A stretch of 64,000 nucleotides of DNA from Alviniconcha marisindica (taxonomy: Eukaryota; Mollusca; Gastropoda; Provannidae), in contig JABMCL010000713.1 in assembly GCA_018857735.1 (NCBI GenBank), positions 1,263,501 to 1,327,500 on the forward strand, given 5' to 3'. The notes under the pieces were generated by a model, which made no database searches, was not told the origin of the DNA, and saw nothing but the letters and a program-made list of their open reading frames with translations. Positions 14,081-26,744 of this stretch are shown here, piece after piece. The position numbers and the translations under genes were made by a program. Numbering within the stretch: position 1 is the first letter of the stretch; every line of letters begins with the position of its first letter.

Positions 14081-14357
14081 CACTTAGTAATGAACATAGA
14101 TCTCATGTGAGTTAGAACTATAACTTGCACAGAAAACAGGAATTGTGCATGCATATTTCTGTTTGTGCAAGCACACTTTTGTAAGCTTTTTTTATATTTA
14201 CATGCCATAAAAGAATAATTTATTCAAGCAAACAACAACAAAATTAATTACAAAAATAAATAAATATATTATGTATACTTAGTAGCCATGCATGTTTGAC
14301 CTTGTCTCCAAAATCACAGGCTAGTTAGTACTTATTACACAAACTAGCAAAATATCA

Positions 14358-15058
14358 GTGACCCTGATTTTGTATAATTTCTTTTGTCATGTTATTGGTG
14401 TATATTCTTTCAACTGCTGTTGTCAAAGCATTACAACAACCTCTGTTACAATTCATGATAAATGTTGTTATTATTACTCATTAGGGCCACTTGTGGGAAT
14501 GCAGAAAGAAATGTTTTCTTCACTGGGAACTCTCGGTCATCTATGTCTGCATTGTCTCATCAAGATCTTCGCACTTTCTGTTTTTCAGACGAAGAGTGTT
14601 TTCAGTCAATCTCCTGAGGTAAAGGATCACTGAGATTTATTTGCACAAATGAAAGATGCTAAAAATTCTGCCTTAATATTCCACAGTTAAATGTTTCCAT
14701 GCTGACGGTCTGTTATAAAAACAAAAAGAAACAAAAACATTCATACAGTAGAACTCAGACATAAAGAGTCCTCAGGACCAGCAAAATTATTTTCTTACAG
14801 ATATCCAAGGGTCTAGTTTTACCCTGGAAGTGTTCACTTATAAGAAAATTTTGCTGGACACAAAAGATTTAAAAAAAATTAATATCATGTTTTAAGGGAA
14901 AATGGTTTAGGATGTCCTGCTTGTTGCAAACACATTTTATACACATGTATAAAAGTTATAACAAGAGCATATATATAAATCAGCTGACTTATAACTATAA
15001 TCTTATAACTGTACAATTTGGTTTTTTTTGACCCTGTTGTTTGGTACTGACCTTACAT
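14358..15058. other. Intergenic stretch, no supported gene
   Basis: AT-rich unique-looking sequence. A short minus-strand open segment around 14520-14620 (RLTENTLRLKNRKCEDLDET) is preceded by an AG, but there is too little to call an exon. Confidence 0.4.
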
Positions 15059-15067
15059 TGGGTGTAG

Positions 15068-15271
15068 GTGCTTGTTCTAAAAGTGCTGCTGACCTGCTTG
15101 CCCAAGAACGATAGTCTTGAGGCAGAACAGCAAGAACAGTCGATAACCTACCTGAAGAAATATCCTAATAAGGTCAGGACGACTACAGGCACTGTGCACC
15201 TGCAATTGAACAATGCAGTCATGCTTTATGCCATGGCCAGCTACCAACAGCACAGGTGCACGCTATTATGA
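15068..15271 (+). CDS. Unidentified exon-like open frame
   Basis: The open frame follows TTGGGTGTAG, which could be an acceptor, and encodes a compositionally normal peptide (TCLPKNDSLEAEQQEQ, then YLKKYPNKVRTTTGTVHLQL and NNAVMLYAMASYQQHR). It looks like authentic or formerly authentic coding sequence because of its balanced composition, but no family was recognised. Neighbouring exons on the same strand were not found. It may be a processed or decayed fragment. Confidence 0.25.
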   Translation: MLVLKVLLTCLPKNDSLEAEQQEQSITYLKKYPNKVRTTTGTVHLQLNNAVMLYAMASYQQHRCTLL

Positions 15272-15780
15272 GTATGACTATTAGACCTGATCATAAAATA
15301 GGGCAAAAAGGCTTCCTGGCCACAGGGAAGTGGATTTGAGAAAGATCCAACATATTCCAGTCAGCAGCTACTGGCCTATCTTCCACAATGGGTTATATCG
15401 TAGCCTCAGAAAGGTGCCGTAAGCTTTGTGCAGGTACCTCCAGGGGTTTTAAGAATTTTGTGCTGCTGTTTGAGCTGCTTAAGCCAGCTCCAGTAAAGCC
15501 CCAAAAGGTTAAATTGCGACCAATCTTTTTAATATCCACAACTGACACTTCTAATATGCATCATGGGCATGCCCTCCACAACTACGATTGGGGCACTGAC
15601 AGCACCTGATGTTTGCCCAGAGATTTTCAGGCACTCAGAGAAATAATGAAGCACCTCATAAGTAGTTCCCACAATTTATAACATAACCATCCATGGTTGG
15701 AAGAGCCAGAGATGAAAGGATGGTACAGCAGACCAGCAGCCGCTGATTGGAGTGTGAGCTTCACTGTGAGAGGAATCGAG

Positions 15781-15880
15781 AAGACACAGCAAAAACAGCA
15801 AAACGTATACCAAAGAGGATGAGGGCATGGGAAGACACAGCAAAAACATCAGAACGTATACCAAAGAGGATGAGTGTGTC
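15781..15880. repeat. 51-bp tandem duplication in the TRIM 3' UTR
   Basis: AAGACACAGCAAAAACA...CGTATACCAAAGAGGATGAG occurs twice with a 51-bp period immediately 3' of the TRIM-like stop codon (minus strand). Confidence 0.8.
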
Positions 15881-15884
15881 CTCT

Positions 15885-18800
15885 TCACTCTTTGTCCATG
15901 TAGTCAAAGACCTGAATGTTGTTTCGGCACACCACCCACAGCTTGGGCCCCGGTCCCATGGCAACCAGCGTGGGGTAGCTCAGGTTACTCACCCCATCCA
16001 ACCCATCCTTCAAGATGACCTGTGGCTGCAGACTGGCCTGAGAGTAAGAGTTGTCCAGTTCAATCCGAATGACAGAACAGTTGTTGGAATCTGCGATGAT
16101 CAGGCGGCCGAAGCTGTCATGGCAGATGCCCATAGGGCAGAACATTCTGTCCAGCTCATCTTTTGCATATGGGTTGCGGATGCAAACCTTCTCTTCAAGG
16201 TTACCATTGAAAATGATGACTGATTTATCCTTTTCATCTGTGACGCATATATCATCATTGATGTTCACAGTGACGTACCTGGTTGAAAAGAGAGGATGCA
16301 GAAAACAGATAAACATGACCAACAGGAAAAGGATGGCTTCAGAAGCTCATTTCTTACCGCAGTCATCTGACTTCAATACTATTATAGAAAGTGAAATGTA
16401 TCTCAGGAATGAATAAATTTAAACAGTTTATTCTAGACAAAAATAAAAAAAGTCACACACAGTCTGGCCTTGTCATGGTGGAGGACAAAAGCAATGGACT
16501 ACATTAACAAAATAGACCATTGCCAACACTATAACATTTAAAGGCAGCTTGGGTAACCCCCACTGAAAAATAAATGAAGGAAGTTTACAAACAGGAAAGA
16601 AATTATGCAGTCAATAGAATAAGATTCATGAAGTTAAATACCCACATGTACATGACATATGCACTGCTTGTAGGGTTTAGTTTTGGACGGTGCCCCACTC
16701 CACTGCAACATCATTTCCCCAAATGACCAATAATCCTTTGAACTGAGAGGTCAAAGACCCATAGATTTTTGAGTCAGTGGGCCTGCATTAAAACTTTCTG
16801 CAGGTTAACTTTGTTTTTTCCCTTGTCATGCCACTTTTTCTCCTTTCTTCTGCATTACACTGAACTTATATGACTGATAGCTATCATCTGCTCTACAATG
16901 GGATGTGACTGTGAATTACCTAAACGGTGATGCCGTTTCTTAGTGGCCGATGGGGAACATTTGCTGGCCCAACAAAACTGCACTGCTTGGATAGCAACAT
17001 TATTTTGTGCAGCTTTCTAAATATCTGAAGAAAGTCTGCCCCCCCCCCCCCCCCCCAACTAATTCCTGGATAGGGTAAGCTAACATTGAAGACAGCTACA
17101 GCCACTGGGGTGGGATGGTAGGTGGGGTCGTCTCAACTTGCCACTTGTTGCAGTGCAGCGGAGGACATTGCTGCTGAAGCAGTCAGTGCAGATGCCAACA
17201 CTGCTGGAAGGAGACAAAAGTTCCAGCGTGTTTGCTTTGCAAACACTTGGACCATCTGGCTTCAGAATTGACCCACTGGCTGAATTTCCAGAAAGAACCC
17301 TGTGCCAGTGACCCTCACCTTGGAAAATACTGGGTGCCACTAGGTTCAGCAACATGGGAGTCCATTCTTTTGCGGCAAAGAATGTCCCCTCTCATGGTCA
17401 TGAGAAGTATGCAGGATTTACTCCCTTCCCCAGCTTGCTTCTTTTGGTCTTCTGCTGTGCACACCACCAGGTGGTTGTCTCTGGTTACAGCCACGCCACG
17501 GGGAGGTAGGTCTGTCTCGGCAAACTTTCGCAGCTTGTCGCCAGCCCCTTTTGCCTCAAGCTCTGTCATGCTTTGATCCAGGGCTTGGTCCCAAAACAAG
17601 ACCTGCAAGGGATAAAACATTTGTACACACAAAAATTGCCCATTCCTTGGTATGTGTGTGTGTGTGTGTGTGTCTGCGTGTGCGTGCGTGCATGCGTGTT
17701 TTCGCTTTTATTTTTATGTGTGCGTGTGTTATTTCTCCACCCCACCCCCTGTTTTTAACCCCTTTCTGCTTTTTCCCCTTTGTACCCCCACATGAACAGA
17801 AAGAACAGAAAAAGTTTTTTTTTTAAACACAGCAGGGTGTAAAAATTGCATCAAACAACAGCAGATAATTTTTCCTACCTTTTCATGGCTTTGATTGTTC
17901 TTGTGTATGTAACTGTCCATTTCCAGGACAATGGCATCTATGCAAAACATTAGCCCATTATATTGTTTCATTATATGAAAACATCATTGTTTTGTTTTTT
18001 GTTGGTTTTGATCTCTTCATTCCAACAGACAATCAAACTTCCAACATGGAGCCACCTGGTGTCATGTTGCAGTCTTTTGCTTTTTGTTGTTTTTGTATGT
18101 GTTGTCAAACACTGCAAATGCCCGAGTGATCTGGCACAATTAGTCAGCCACAACAAAATGTTAGTGACAGACCCATGAATGTCAGTAATGATACACATTT
18201 GTTGAAAAAAAATAAAAAAATCCTAAAGAAACCATACAAACTGTTCACATAAAAACCATTTTTAAAAATCAACCACTCATCACCCAATGGGCTAGTGGTT
18301 CTTGGTCTTGTTAGACTTTTCTTTGAGTTGTCTCTGGAGAGGGACTGGTGGGGATCGAGATGCCAGGAGGTGTGGGAAGAGGGAAATATACCTAAGGCTA
18401 CACTAACGCTGTCACCACATCATAAGAATGATTTTGCATTAAGATGTGCAGCGATGAGAGCCACTTTAATGTTTCAATAGTTATAAGGAGCAAGGTCACA
18501 AGACAGTGTCCACAAATCACAATTTTTGAAGAGAACAGTGAGCCAAAGCAGGGCATCAAATCAACGTCGTCCGTTTACCAGCTTAACTAACGTCTTACCC
18601 CCAGGCCAAACTGGCTAATGTTCTCTGTCTTTACCCCCCCCCCCCCCAGCTTTTCTAGCTGTCTCAGGTGACCAGGCAAGTTTCTTGCTTTGTTTTTTGT
18701 AACATGTAAATAATTATACACGCAATGATTCATGCATACCTGTCTCTTTCCTTCACTGCCACTACAGCCTCCTGGTGCTTGGTAAAACGTGGCAATGATT

Positions 18801-21800
18801 CATGCATACCTGTCTCTTTCCTTCACTGCCACTACAGCCTCCTGGTGCTTGGTAAAACGTGGCAATGATTCATGCATACCTGTCTCTTTCCTTCACTGCC
18901 ACTACAGCCTCCTGGTGCTTGGTAAAACATGGCAATGATTCATGCATACCTGTCTCTTTCCACTGCCACTACAGCCTCCTGGTGCTTGGTAAAACGTGGC
19001 AATGATTCATGCATACCTGTCTCTTTCCTTCACTGCCACTACAGCCTCCTGGTGCTTGGTAAAACGTGGCAATGATTCATGCATACCTGTCTCTTTCCTT
19101 CACTGCCACTACAGCCTCCTGGTGCTTGGTAAAACATGGCAATGATTCATGCATACCTGTCTTTTTTACTGCCACTACAGCCTCCTGGTGCTTGGTAAAA
19201 CGCGGCAATGATTCATGCGTGCCTGTCTCTTTACTGCCACTACAGCCTCCTGGTGCTTGGTAAAACGTGGCAATGATTCATGCATACCTGTCTCTTTCCT
19301 TCACTGCCACTACAGCCTCCTGGTGCTTGGTAAAACTGGCAATGATTCATGCATACCTGTCTCTTTACTGCCACTACAGCCTCCTGGTGCTTGGTAAAAT
19401 GCGGCAATGATTCATGCATGCCTGTCTCTTTACTGCCACTACAGCCTCCTGGTGCTTGGTAAAATGTGGCAATGATTCATGCATACCTGTCTCTTTCCTT
19501 CACTGCCACTACAGCCTCCTGGTGCTTGGTAAAACATGGCAATGATTCATGCATACCTGTCTCTTTACTGCCACTACAGCCTCCTGGTGCTTGGTAAAAC
19601 GCGGCAATGATTCATGCATGCCTGTCTCTTTACTGCCACTACAGCCTCCTGGTGCTTGGTAAAACGTGGCAATGATTCATGCATACCTGTCTCTTTCCTT
19701 CACTGCCACTACAGCCTCCTGGTGCTTGGTAAAATGTGGCAATGATTCATACATACCTGTCTCTTTCCTTCGCTGCCACTACAGCCTCCTGGTGCTTGGT
19801 AAAACGTGGCAACAATTCCTTTCCCTGGCACAGCAATGATGCTGTACTGTCCACTGTCTTTCAGGTTGACACTATAGTGCTGCTTGATGATGTTGCTGTA
19901 CTGCACAACTTCTGTAGTACAAGCGCATGTCTTGCATGACACCAACGCCTCCGTCTCCGTCAGAGGCAAAATGCTGTAGAAAAGCAACAGCTCAGCTTGT
20001 GCCTGTAACAACACAGAATAAAGTTCAGCTTGTGCCTGTAACAACACAGAATAAAGTTCAGCTTGTGCCTGTAACAACACAGAATAAAGTTCAGCTTGTG
20101 CCTGTAACAACACAGAATAAAGTTCATGAAACAACTGCAGCCTACATATTATCAAGATGAAATGAACAAGGCAAACTTCAAACACCATTCTGGAACTGTT
20201 TCTTCTGTTTGGAACAATGAAAGTGAACCTAATCCTCCTCCCCATTGATTTTTTTCTCTCCCAAATAAGAGTAACATTACTAACAAGCATGACACAAAAT
20301 TAACAAAGCATTTAAGATTAAAGTCAACAGAGTTCAGATCAGTTCAAGATGATATCTGTATGCTTGGAGAAGCCCAAAAGTGCTCCACCCTGTCCCTCAG
20401 AAGTTTCCCCAACATTGCCTTTGAAACATTTCTAATGTTCGTCTGCTTGATGATGGTCCTCTCTTGCCCTTTTAGAGAAGATCACTAAGCACTTTCTCTT
20501 TCCACGTCTCTTTCCTCCAGGCAATTAATTACATGATGTCCTTGGGTTTGTGACCATGGGTAGTGTCTCAAGCTCCTCAACACTTCAGATCTTCTGAGAC
20601 GCAAACCACTTGTGATGGTTGCTTTTCCTACTAGTCTATCTGCTCCATCAACACAGTCTACATGTCTTCCTGTCCCACCACTTAAGCTTGAACATCTTTC
20701 ACAATAATAAATGACAGACTTTTAACCTTCACAGTGTCTGAGAGCGGGAGAGGAAAAGAATCTGCCTATTTTTTTGCCAGGAAACTTGTTCTGAGGGGAT
20801 GATAAATAAATTTTAAAAATCTGCAACTTGTGACAGTAAGAAAATCTGGAAAGTACATTTTTTAAATCACGGAATTAAATATCTTTGAAGAGATACCACA
20901 ATCAGCAAGAAGTTTGGCAGTACACACAATGTGCCTGATACTTCTAACAGAATATTCTATCTGTGGGCATTAGAAGGGTTAACCTAATGCCTGGTCAACC
21001 ACAGAGGTCATAATTTTGGGATGAAGACATCCTTCAGAATCAACAAAACAAACATCAAAAACTCAACATAAATTAGGCTCTAATATTTAACTAATTATGT
21101 GACTGTCACATAAACTGCTATTTGATCAGAATCAACAGCACCTGTGTACATCTTGATCATGAATATGAAGCTCTTCTGTTTATAAATGATTCTGACAGAC
21201 CATTCAAACTGAATCATGCAAAAAAGAAAATCCATTAATGCTGAACAGAAATACAAAACATCTCTCTGTTCATTGTGCTGATGTAACCGTCATGGTTGAC
21301 TAGACATGTATAAAAAAAACAAGTTTCTTCCTTTCTTTTTTTTCTTTCTTTTTTTTACTTCATCATAACACATTCTGAATTCAGAGCTGTTCAAACTTCA
21401 AGTATGTAAGCACTACTTGTATTAGTTGTAAACTTTACCAGCGATCTTGCTTTCCAGCATATATTCAGTCAACATAATGATAAACAGAACAAAAAGGTAT
21501 TGCAGGATCCATATTTCAGACACATGAATTTGCTACCTTTTTGTTTAAAAGAAATTTTGGTACTCCCCCAAATCTTAAAGAAAACTCACAAGAAATATCA
21601 CGAAAAACCAATTTTAAGTAAGTTAGCTCTTGAATTTTAACATCTCCCATCAACTCTTGGATTTTGACATCCCATCAACTGCACACTTCCAGAGAGTAGT
21701 AATCAAAAGAAGCTTTCAAAACTGATCCCACACAGGCACACAGAAAGTTTCAACAGAAAACAAAGAGCTGACTTACCCGCAGCACAAAAGACCTGCGCAA

Positions 21801-23159
21801 GACTGTCCCCTCCACACCAATCTTCTGTAGAATGCGCAGATCAGGATTCATGCAGTTTGGTGCCGGCAAGACCAACCTCTTCTCCTCAAATTGTTGGGGT
21901 ATAACAACTTCTGGATTTTGCTCCATTTTCTTATCTCTCTCACCCTGGAGACCCTTCAGGATGAGACTGAGGCCTTTCCAGACACGTACAACTTCAATGG
22001 GAGCTGTGCCTTCTTTCAAAGCATGCTCAGCCAGCCTGATGGCAGTGTTCAGGAACGTTTCCTCATCATGCATTTCTTTACTCTGCTTATTCAGTTCTGC
22101 TTGTTTGCGGCCAGTCTGCTCGACAAGGCTGAAGGCAATGTTGAAGGCGTCTTCCACTTGTGTCTGCACTGACCCCTTTCTTTTCATCATTTCTTGCTGC
22201 ACTTGATAAATGTGGAAGCTGAATGCATCTTCTGCCTTGTCAGCTGACTTGGCAGCATCAGCAAACATCTCTTGCTGAAACTCAAGTGTTTTTTTGAGGG
22301 CGTTCAGTTCGCGTAACTTTACCTTCCCGGCATCGCTGATGTTCAGCGTGTTTATATGACTTTTGTGTTCAATCATGCTGCAGTTTCTGCATATGGGCTT
22401 TTCGCACACAGTGCAGTACGCAATCAGTTTGTTGCCATCTTTATGTTCTGGGATTGGGCATACATCATCTTTCCAGACTTGATCTTGCAGAAGATGCTCA
22501 AGCCACATTTCATGCTCACATCTATCTGTGTTCCTGCAAATGGGACATTTGTACTTGATGCTGCTGCTGTCATCTACCGCATCTGTACTCTCCCTCTCAT
22601 TCATGCCTACAGTCATGGTTGTTTGGGTCTTGAACAACCGGAGGCAATGGTGGTCACAAAAGTCATCATTGCTGTTGTGGTTACTGTGGCAACCATCGCA
22701 AAAATTCTTTCCACACTCAAGGCAAAAGTAGGCAGCTGGCACTGACTGGTCATGGTACGGATCACTACACAAGACATTACCCGATTCTGCATAGACACTC
22801 ACATAACCTTGGAAAGCATGCAAGTAAGTGTTGGTGTTTAAGGCTTTGGAGATGTCTTCCTGTGGGCATTTTATTTTGCAGATCGGGCACTCAATCTTCC
22901 CATCCTTAGGTTTCTCAGTGAACGGCCGCACACAATCTGCACAAAAAATGTGGTAGCAGGACATCAGTTGTCTGGGCTGCTTCAGATCCTGGAGGCAAAT
23001 TGGGCATATAAGTCGGAACTCGCGGCCGAATGCACTCAGCATGGGGAGGGTGGGCGACAGCGGAGTTGATGCCCGAGCCCCTCCATTAGTACTTGCTTGT
23101 TGCATCGTTTCTTGCATGTACACAGATCTGTGAGGTGATGCTTCTGTTTGTTCAGCCAT
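15885..23159 (-). CDS. RING/B-box/coiled-coil/NHL protein (TRIM-NHL-like E3 ligase)
   Basis: Four coding exons on the minus strand: 23159-21777, 20002-19757, 17602-17319, 16278-15885 (stop TGA). They are joined in phase by GT-AG introns into 768 codons. Exon 1 carries a C3HC4 RING at about residues 52-94 (CPICLQDL...CYHIFCADC...CPIC), a Cys/His-rich B-box-like region at about 131-172, a B-box 2 at about 234-268 (CPIPEHKDG...C..CEKPICRNC...EHKSH) and a helical coiled coil at about 280-360. The last two exons form NHL/beta-propeller blades (RGVAVTRDNHLVVC, VNINDDICVTDE, MGICHDSFGRLIIADSNNC). Proteins of this architecture are E3 ubiquitin ligases, some of which bind RNA. No filamin domain was seen. 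Exon 2 is flanked by amplified copies of its own splice sites. The start has a good context (AACCATGG), and an acceptor (TTTTTACACAG) lies 17 nt upstream, so a 5' non-coding exon lies beyond 23176. Confidence 0.88.
18345..18628 (-). mobile_element. tRNA-derived SINE-A copy, diverged
   Basis: Matches the SINE-A body in reverse: CTGTCACCACAT..AAGAATGA, TTTAATGTTTCA, ACAAGACAGTGTCCACAAA, and the tRNA-like head ending AGGCCAAACTGGCT. The G-rich linker at 18345-18385 contains a unit (GATCGAGATGCCAGGAGGTG) that resembles the minisatellite at 34786-35640. It lies in TRIM intron 2. Confidence 0.75.
18725..19800 (-). repeat. Minisatellite of the TRIM exon 2 end plus its splice donor (16 units)
   Basis: Units of 65-70 bp; the full form is 70 bp, and shorter ones lack CTTC-type blocks. 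On the minus strand each unit reads TTTTACCAAGCACCAGGAGG...GAGACAG followed by GTATGC or GCATGC-type intron start and ATGAATCATTGCC. The highest-coordinate unit is the real exon 2 end (donor GTATGT at 19756-19751). Further donors sit at about 19681, 19616, 19551, 19481, 19414, 19351, 19282, 19217, 19151, 19081, 19011, 18944, 18874, 18804 and 18734. Thirteen of 16 keep GT; three are GC. Each copy therefore carries the last ~45 nt of coding sequence and a potential 5' splice site. Confidence 0.93.
19991..20126 (-). repeat. 33-bp tandem repeat of the TRIM exon 2 splice acceptor (4 units)
   Basis: On the minus strand the unit GAACTTTATTCTGTGTTGTTACAG plus GCACAAGCT recurs four times just before exon 2. 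Each has a pyrimidine-rich stretch ending TTACAG, so each is a candidate 3' splice site. The period is 33 bp (11 codons) and the frame stays open across all units in the exon 2 frame (AELYSVLLQAQ repeats). Use of an upstream acceptor would therefore add 11-residue repeats without a frameshift. Confidence 0.92.
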
Positions 23160-23176
23160 GGTTGTTCTTCAGTGAT

Positions 23177-23373
23177 CTGTGTAAAAACAAAGCAATGGAC
23201 AGTAATAAGGATTACATACTCCTGATCTGATAATTAGCACCCAAAAGTCACATGAATGCAACAGTGAAGACCCAGATTGCCTTAGATGGTAACTTTCATC
23301 TGGCATGTGAGTAAATAGTACACACTCTACCAAAGATGGTACTTCATCAAAATGGGATGTCCCCCAGGAGTAG

Positions 23374-23414
<41 letters not shown>

Positions 23415-25330
23415 TCTATTTCAGGCATCAATTTTTTTATTTAATTCAAGACTAGACATCTGATGTCAGAAAGTGGCTTAATGTACATACATGTAATGAT
23501 AATGATAATTATAATAAAAAGTATTTTTGAAGCGCAAAATCTTGTCCCTAGAGACTATTCTAAGCACGTGCACACACACACACACACACACACACATGCA
23601 CCTGCACACACAAGCATTCTGACCATACAAAGCTAAATATACACAGCTTAAAATGGGCAGCAAATGCCTGGGAGACTTCAAATGGATAAAGATACATGGA
23701 ACAAAAAACATGGCAGGTCTACAATTGTGGGAAAATTTAAAAAAATTAGATTAGATTTGAATGAGTCCAGAGAAGGTTTCTGTCAGAGAGGAAGGGGAAG
23801 GTCATTCCATGTTGATGGACCGAAAACAGAAAAGGCGTGGGAACCAACAGTGGAGAGTCTGGTGTGCGGAATCTGGAGGCTGAGAGTATCAGAAGTGGAG
23901 TGGAGAGTATGGGAGGGAATGTAAAGTTGAAGACAGTCACAGAGATAAGACAGAGCAGTGCCTGTGATACATTTATAGCAGAGAGTGTTTATCTTGTACT
24001 GTCAGCCTCTGAGTTATTTGTTATAATGTGAAACAGAGTGAAACCTAGAGTGCTTTCGTAGAATTAACAAGTTACTTAGCACCCAAAGGACGTAGGATGT
24101 TAAAATCTAAGAGCTAACTTACAAAGCATGCAAGTAAAAGAGTGTACTGAATCTGCAGTAAAAATGAGGAGAGGAGGGATCTCTACCTTTGCCCCTTTGG
24201 GGGAAGAACAGTTAACACACCAGTGTTCAAAGTTAAGCCATATAATAACCTAGGCTGGCAAAAACCAGATTAAATGCTTTTAGCTTTTCAGAGTCAGTGG
24301 CACCAAAGTTCAGTACAACTGCGCATGGTCACCACATAGATGGGTGACCTGTCGGTATCTGTTGGGTACACTGCAGCACCCAGGTATCTGGCATTGATAA
24401 ACACAACAGTGGTGGGGGGGGGGGGGGGGGCTGCACAGTGGTTTATCAGCCCTTGCTGGCTGCAACTCAAGTTTGAAAACTGTTCACAGAGATGGCATGA
24501 ACTGTGGTGTTGTTGAGATAGTTCCAGTCCACCACCATTCACATGAAGAATGAGTTTTTGTATTGCTCTGTGTGGCAGTGCTGGATGATATTGTTAAAGC
24601 ATCTGTTGTTGTTCCTTGTGTCTGTCAACTGGGTTGCTTGTTCTGTAGTCTGGGGTGTTTCTTGCACGTACTAGGCGACCTGGTTTCTGTGGAGTTAGGA
24701 ACTGATTTGCTGGTATGGCCATTGCGTACTAGGCTTTGCGCCAGCCATCAGATTTCTCCGGAGTCAAATTATGTGTAGACTACAAAAGTCATTCAGATGA
24801 GACTATAAACCGAGGTCCTCCGTGTGTATACGCATGCAAAAAGGTCACATGCGCACGTTAAAGGTCCTGTGCTGTGGTCCATGTCACTTGTTAGCGTTTA
24901 GAGGATTACGGAAACACCAAAATAACTAAGTATGCACTGAAAGTGTCAGAGGCTTCATAATGTTGAAGCTAGACATTAGTGACTACATCAGCACAACTAC
25001 AAGCTAACAAGTTATATAATTTATATGGTTACGTCGCCGCTGATAATATGTCAAAACTGTTCGACGAGTACAAAGAATGTCAAACTGTGGACTTTTGCTC
25101 AAACTGTTTTGCTTACCACAGTATAACTGTTACCGAAAAGAAGTCGTCAGCTCTGGAGTGATGATGATGTCAGCCGAAGCAAGGGACGGTACTCTCAGAT
25201 AACTGAGATACTTCCTGGTAAAACAGAAAGTAGACTGCGCACTTTCTCGGGTTTTTTGTTTTGTTTTGTATTTCTTACAACTGTATAATTTGTGTGTTAT
25301 TAAATAAACTAAAACTTCACTAAAGGTAAA
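23177..25330. other. Upstream region of the TRIM gene, repeats only
   Basis: Contains an (AT)n tract (23378-23413), a CA tract (23572-23596) and an element-like segment at about 23503-24010 beginning AAGTATTTTTGAAGCGCAAAATC (a motif common to dispersed repeats). A poly-G tract lies at 24414-24430. A fragment at about 24780-24900 (GAGACTATAAACCGAGGTCC...GCGCACGTTAAAGG) resembles the 3' end of widespread invertebrate LINE/SINE elements; that match is from memory and unverified. No coding exon is supported. The first non-coding TRIM exon should lie at or beyond this region. Confidence 0.45.
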
Positions 25331-25479
25331 GAAAAACAAAATAGCAAAGTCTTCTCATTATTATTATTATTCCAAGTTTGTCCACGGTCAACATAGCCGC
25401 TGACCATTCACCGACGTTCGAACGTTCACCGACGTTCGAACTATCATCAGTAACTCAAGAAAAGAAAAAGAGAGACTGG

Positions 25480-25832
25480 ATTGATTGATTGATTGATTGA
25501 TTGAACTTTATTTCTCAACGGTGGAGACTGATTGGTGGGGGGGGGGGGGGGGGGGCAGCGGTTGTGACTCGATCTGAGTACTGACACGGCCCTCGCAATG
25601 AAGGTCGGTGTCAACTCAATGAGGGAAGGGGAAATACTGGGACATTTTAAACGCCGTTTTGTTGTTGTTGGTCGCTTTTACTAAGTATAGCGCTATCCTC
25701 CGCTTTCACTGAGTCGACAAGACTGACTGCGGCGCCGCTTGCATATGATTCTACAAAAGTGACTCAGTGACTGACTATTAAGTTTCAGTTTGGGGTCACA
25801 CTTACCAGAATCATCATTTGGCCATGGATATT

Positions 25833-25896
<64 letters not shown>

Positions 25897-26090
25897 CCTT
25901 ACTGAAGCGCGAATGCTCGGATGATTCTGATATTTGTGACCGGCCAAAACGGCGTTGGTGAGGGTTTTCAGTTCCGTGTGCGCTAGTGTCTGTGGCGGTG
26001 TGTATGTCAGTCATACGGGTAATAATAGTAATAACTGACCTAGGAAGAAACAAGTAGGAATGGGGGGGGGGGGGGGGGGGGGGGGGCGGA
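25480..26090. repeat. Simple-repeat cluster: (GATT)n, poly-G, (AT)n
   Basis: (GATT)n runs into GAACTTTATTTCTC at 25480-25515, a retroposon-like 3' end. Poly-G lies at 25537-25555, two (AT)n blocks at 25838-25896, and a 27-nt poly-G at about 26060-26086. No gene is present. Confidence 0.7.
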
Positions 26091-26744
26091 CTGTCGAGGA
26101 CGCCGCATCACGCGGAAAGGGCAAGTCACTGAGTGCAGTGAAGCCGAGAATAATGAACTCAGTCATCTTGTGAACATAATTTTGTTCGGTCTTACAGCTG
26201 GTTCAGTCGCGATTTCAGTTTATTCATCGAGCCACGGTTTTACTGAGTCACCTGGTATTTAAAGAACCGTCAGTGTGTCAACTGCGTTTGAGACAGTTTA
26301 CCCACGTTCAGTCAGCTCAGTGTAAGAAATAACCCCCCGAGGAACTTGACTGAGGCAGTCGCCGCCGAAACTGATTTGGGAATTTTGAGCCAACTCAGTC
26401 ATTTGTTGTTGTTTATATTTGCGTGTCTCGAGAACTCTATTATTATCATTATTATTCATAGCCGTTTTATATACAGCTGTTCTCTGCTCCCGGAGCAGAC
26501 TCACTGCCGGTGCACATGTGGCATGTCTGATCGGCCTAAATGAGTGACTGCAACCTTTCAATCAGTAGTGCATGTTATTAATACTGATCATCCAAGGAAG
26601 TCAGTGGTGTACTGGCAGCGCCGCTCTTGAGTTCAGCGGTTCAGCCACGATGTTGCATGGCTGGTGCCACTGACATGAAATATCGGCCATTTCGGCGCAA
26701 GTTCTGTACTAACCATTCAACCATACACCAGTTTACAGTGTCAC

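Noticed and set aside
18725..19800. CRISPR-like array of regular repeats
   Set aside because: Units are contiguous tandem copies with no unique spacers, and match the exon end and donor of the host gene.
21832..22745. Plus-strand frames of 93-129 aa
   Set aside because: Shadows of TRIM exon 1, which has clear RING and B-box motifs on the minus strand.
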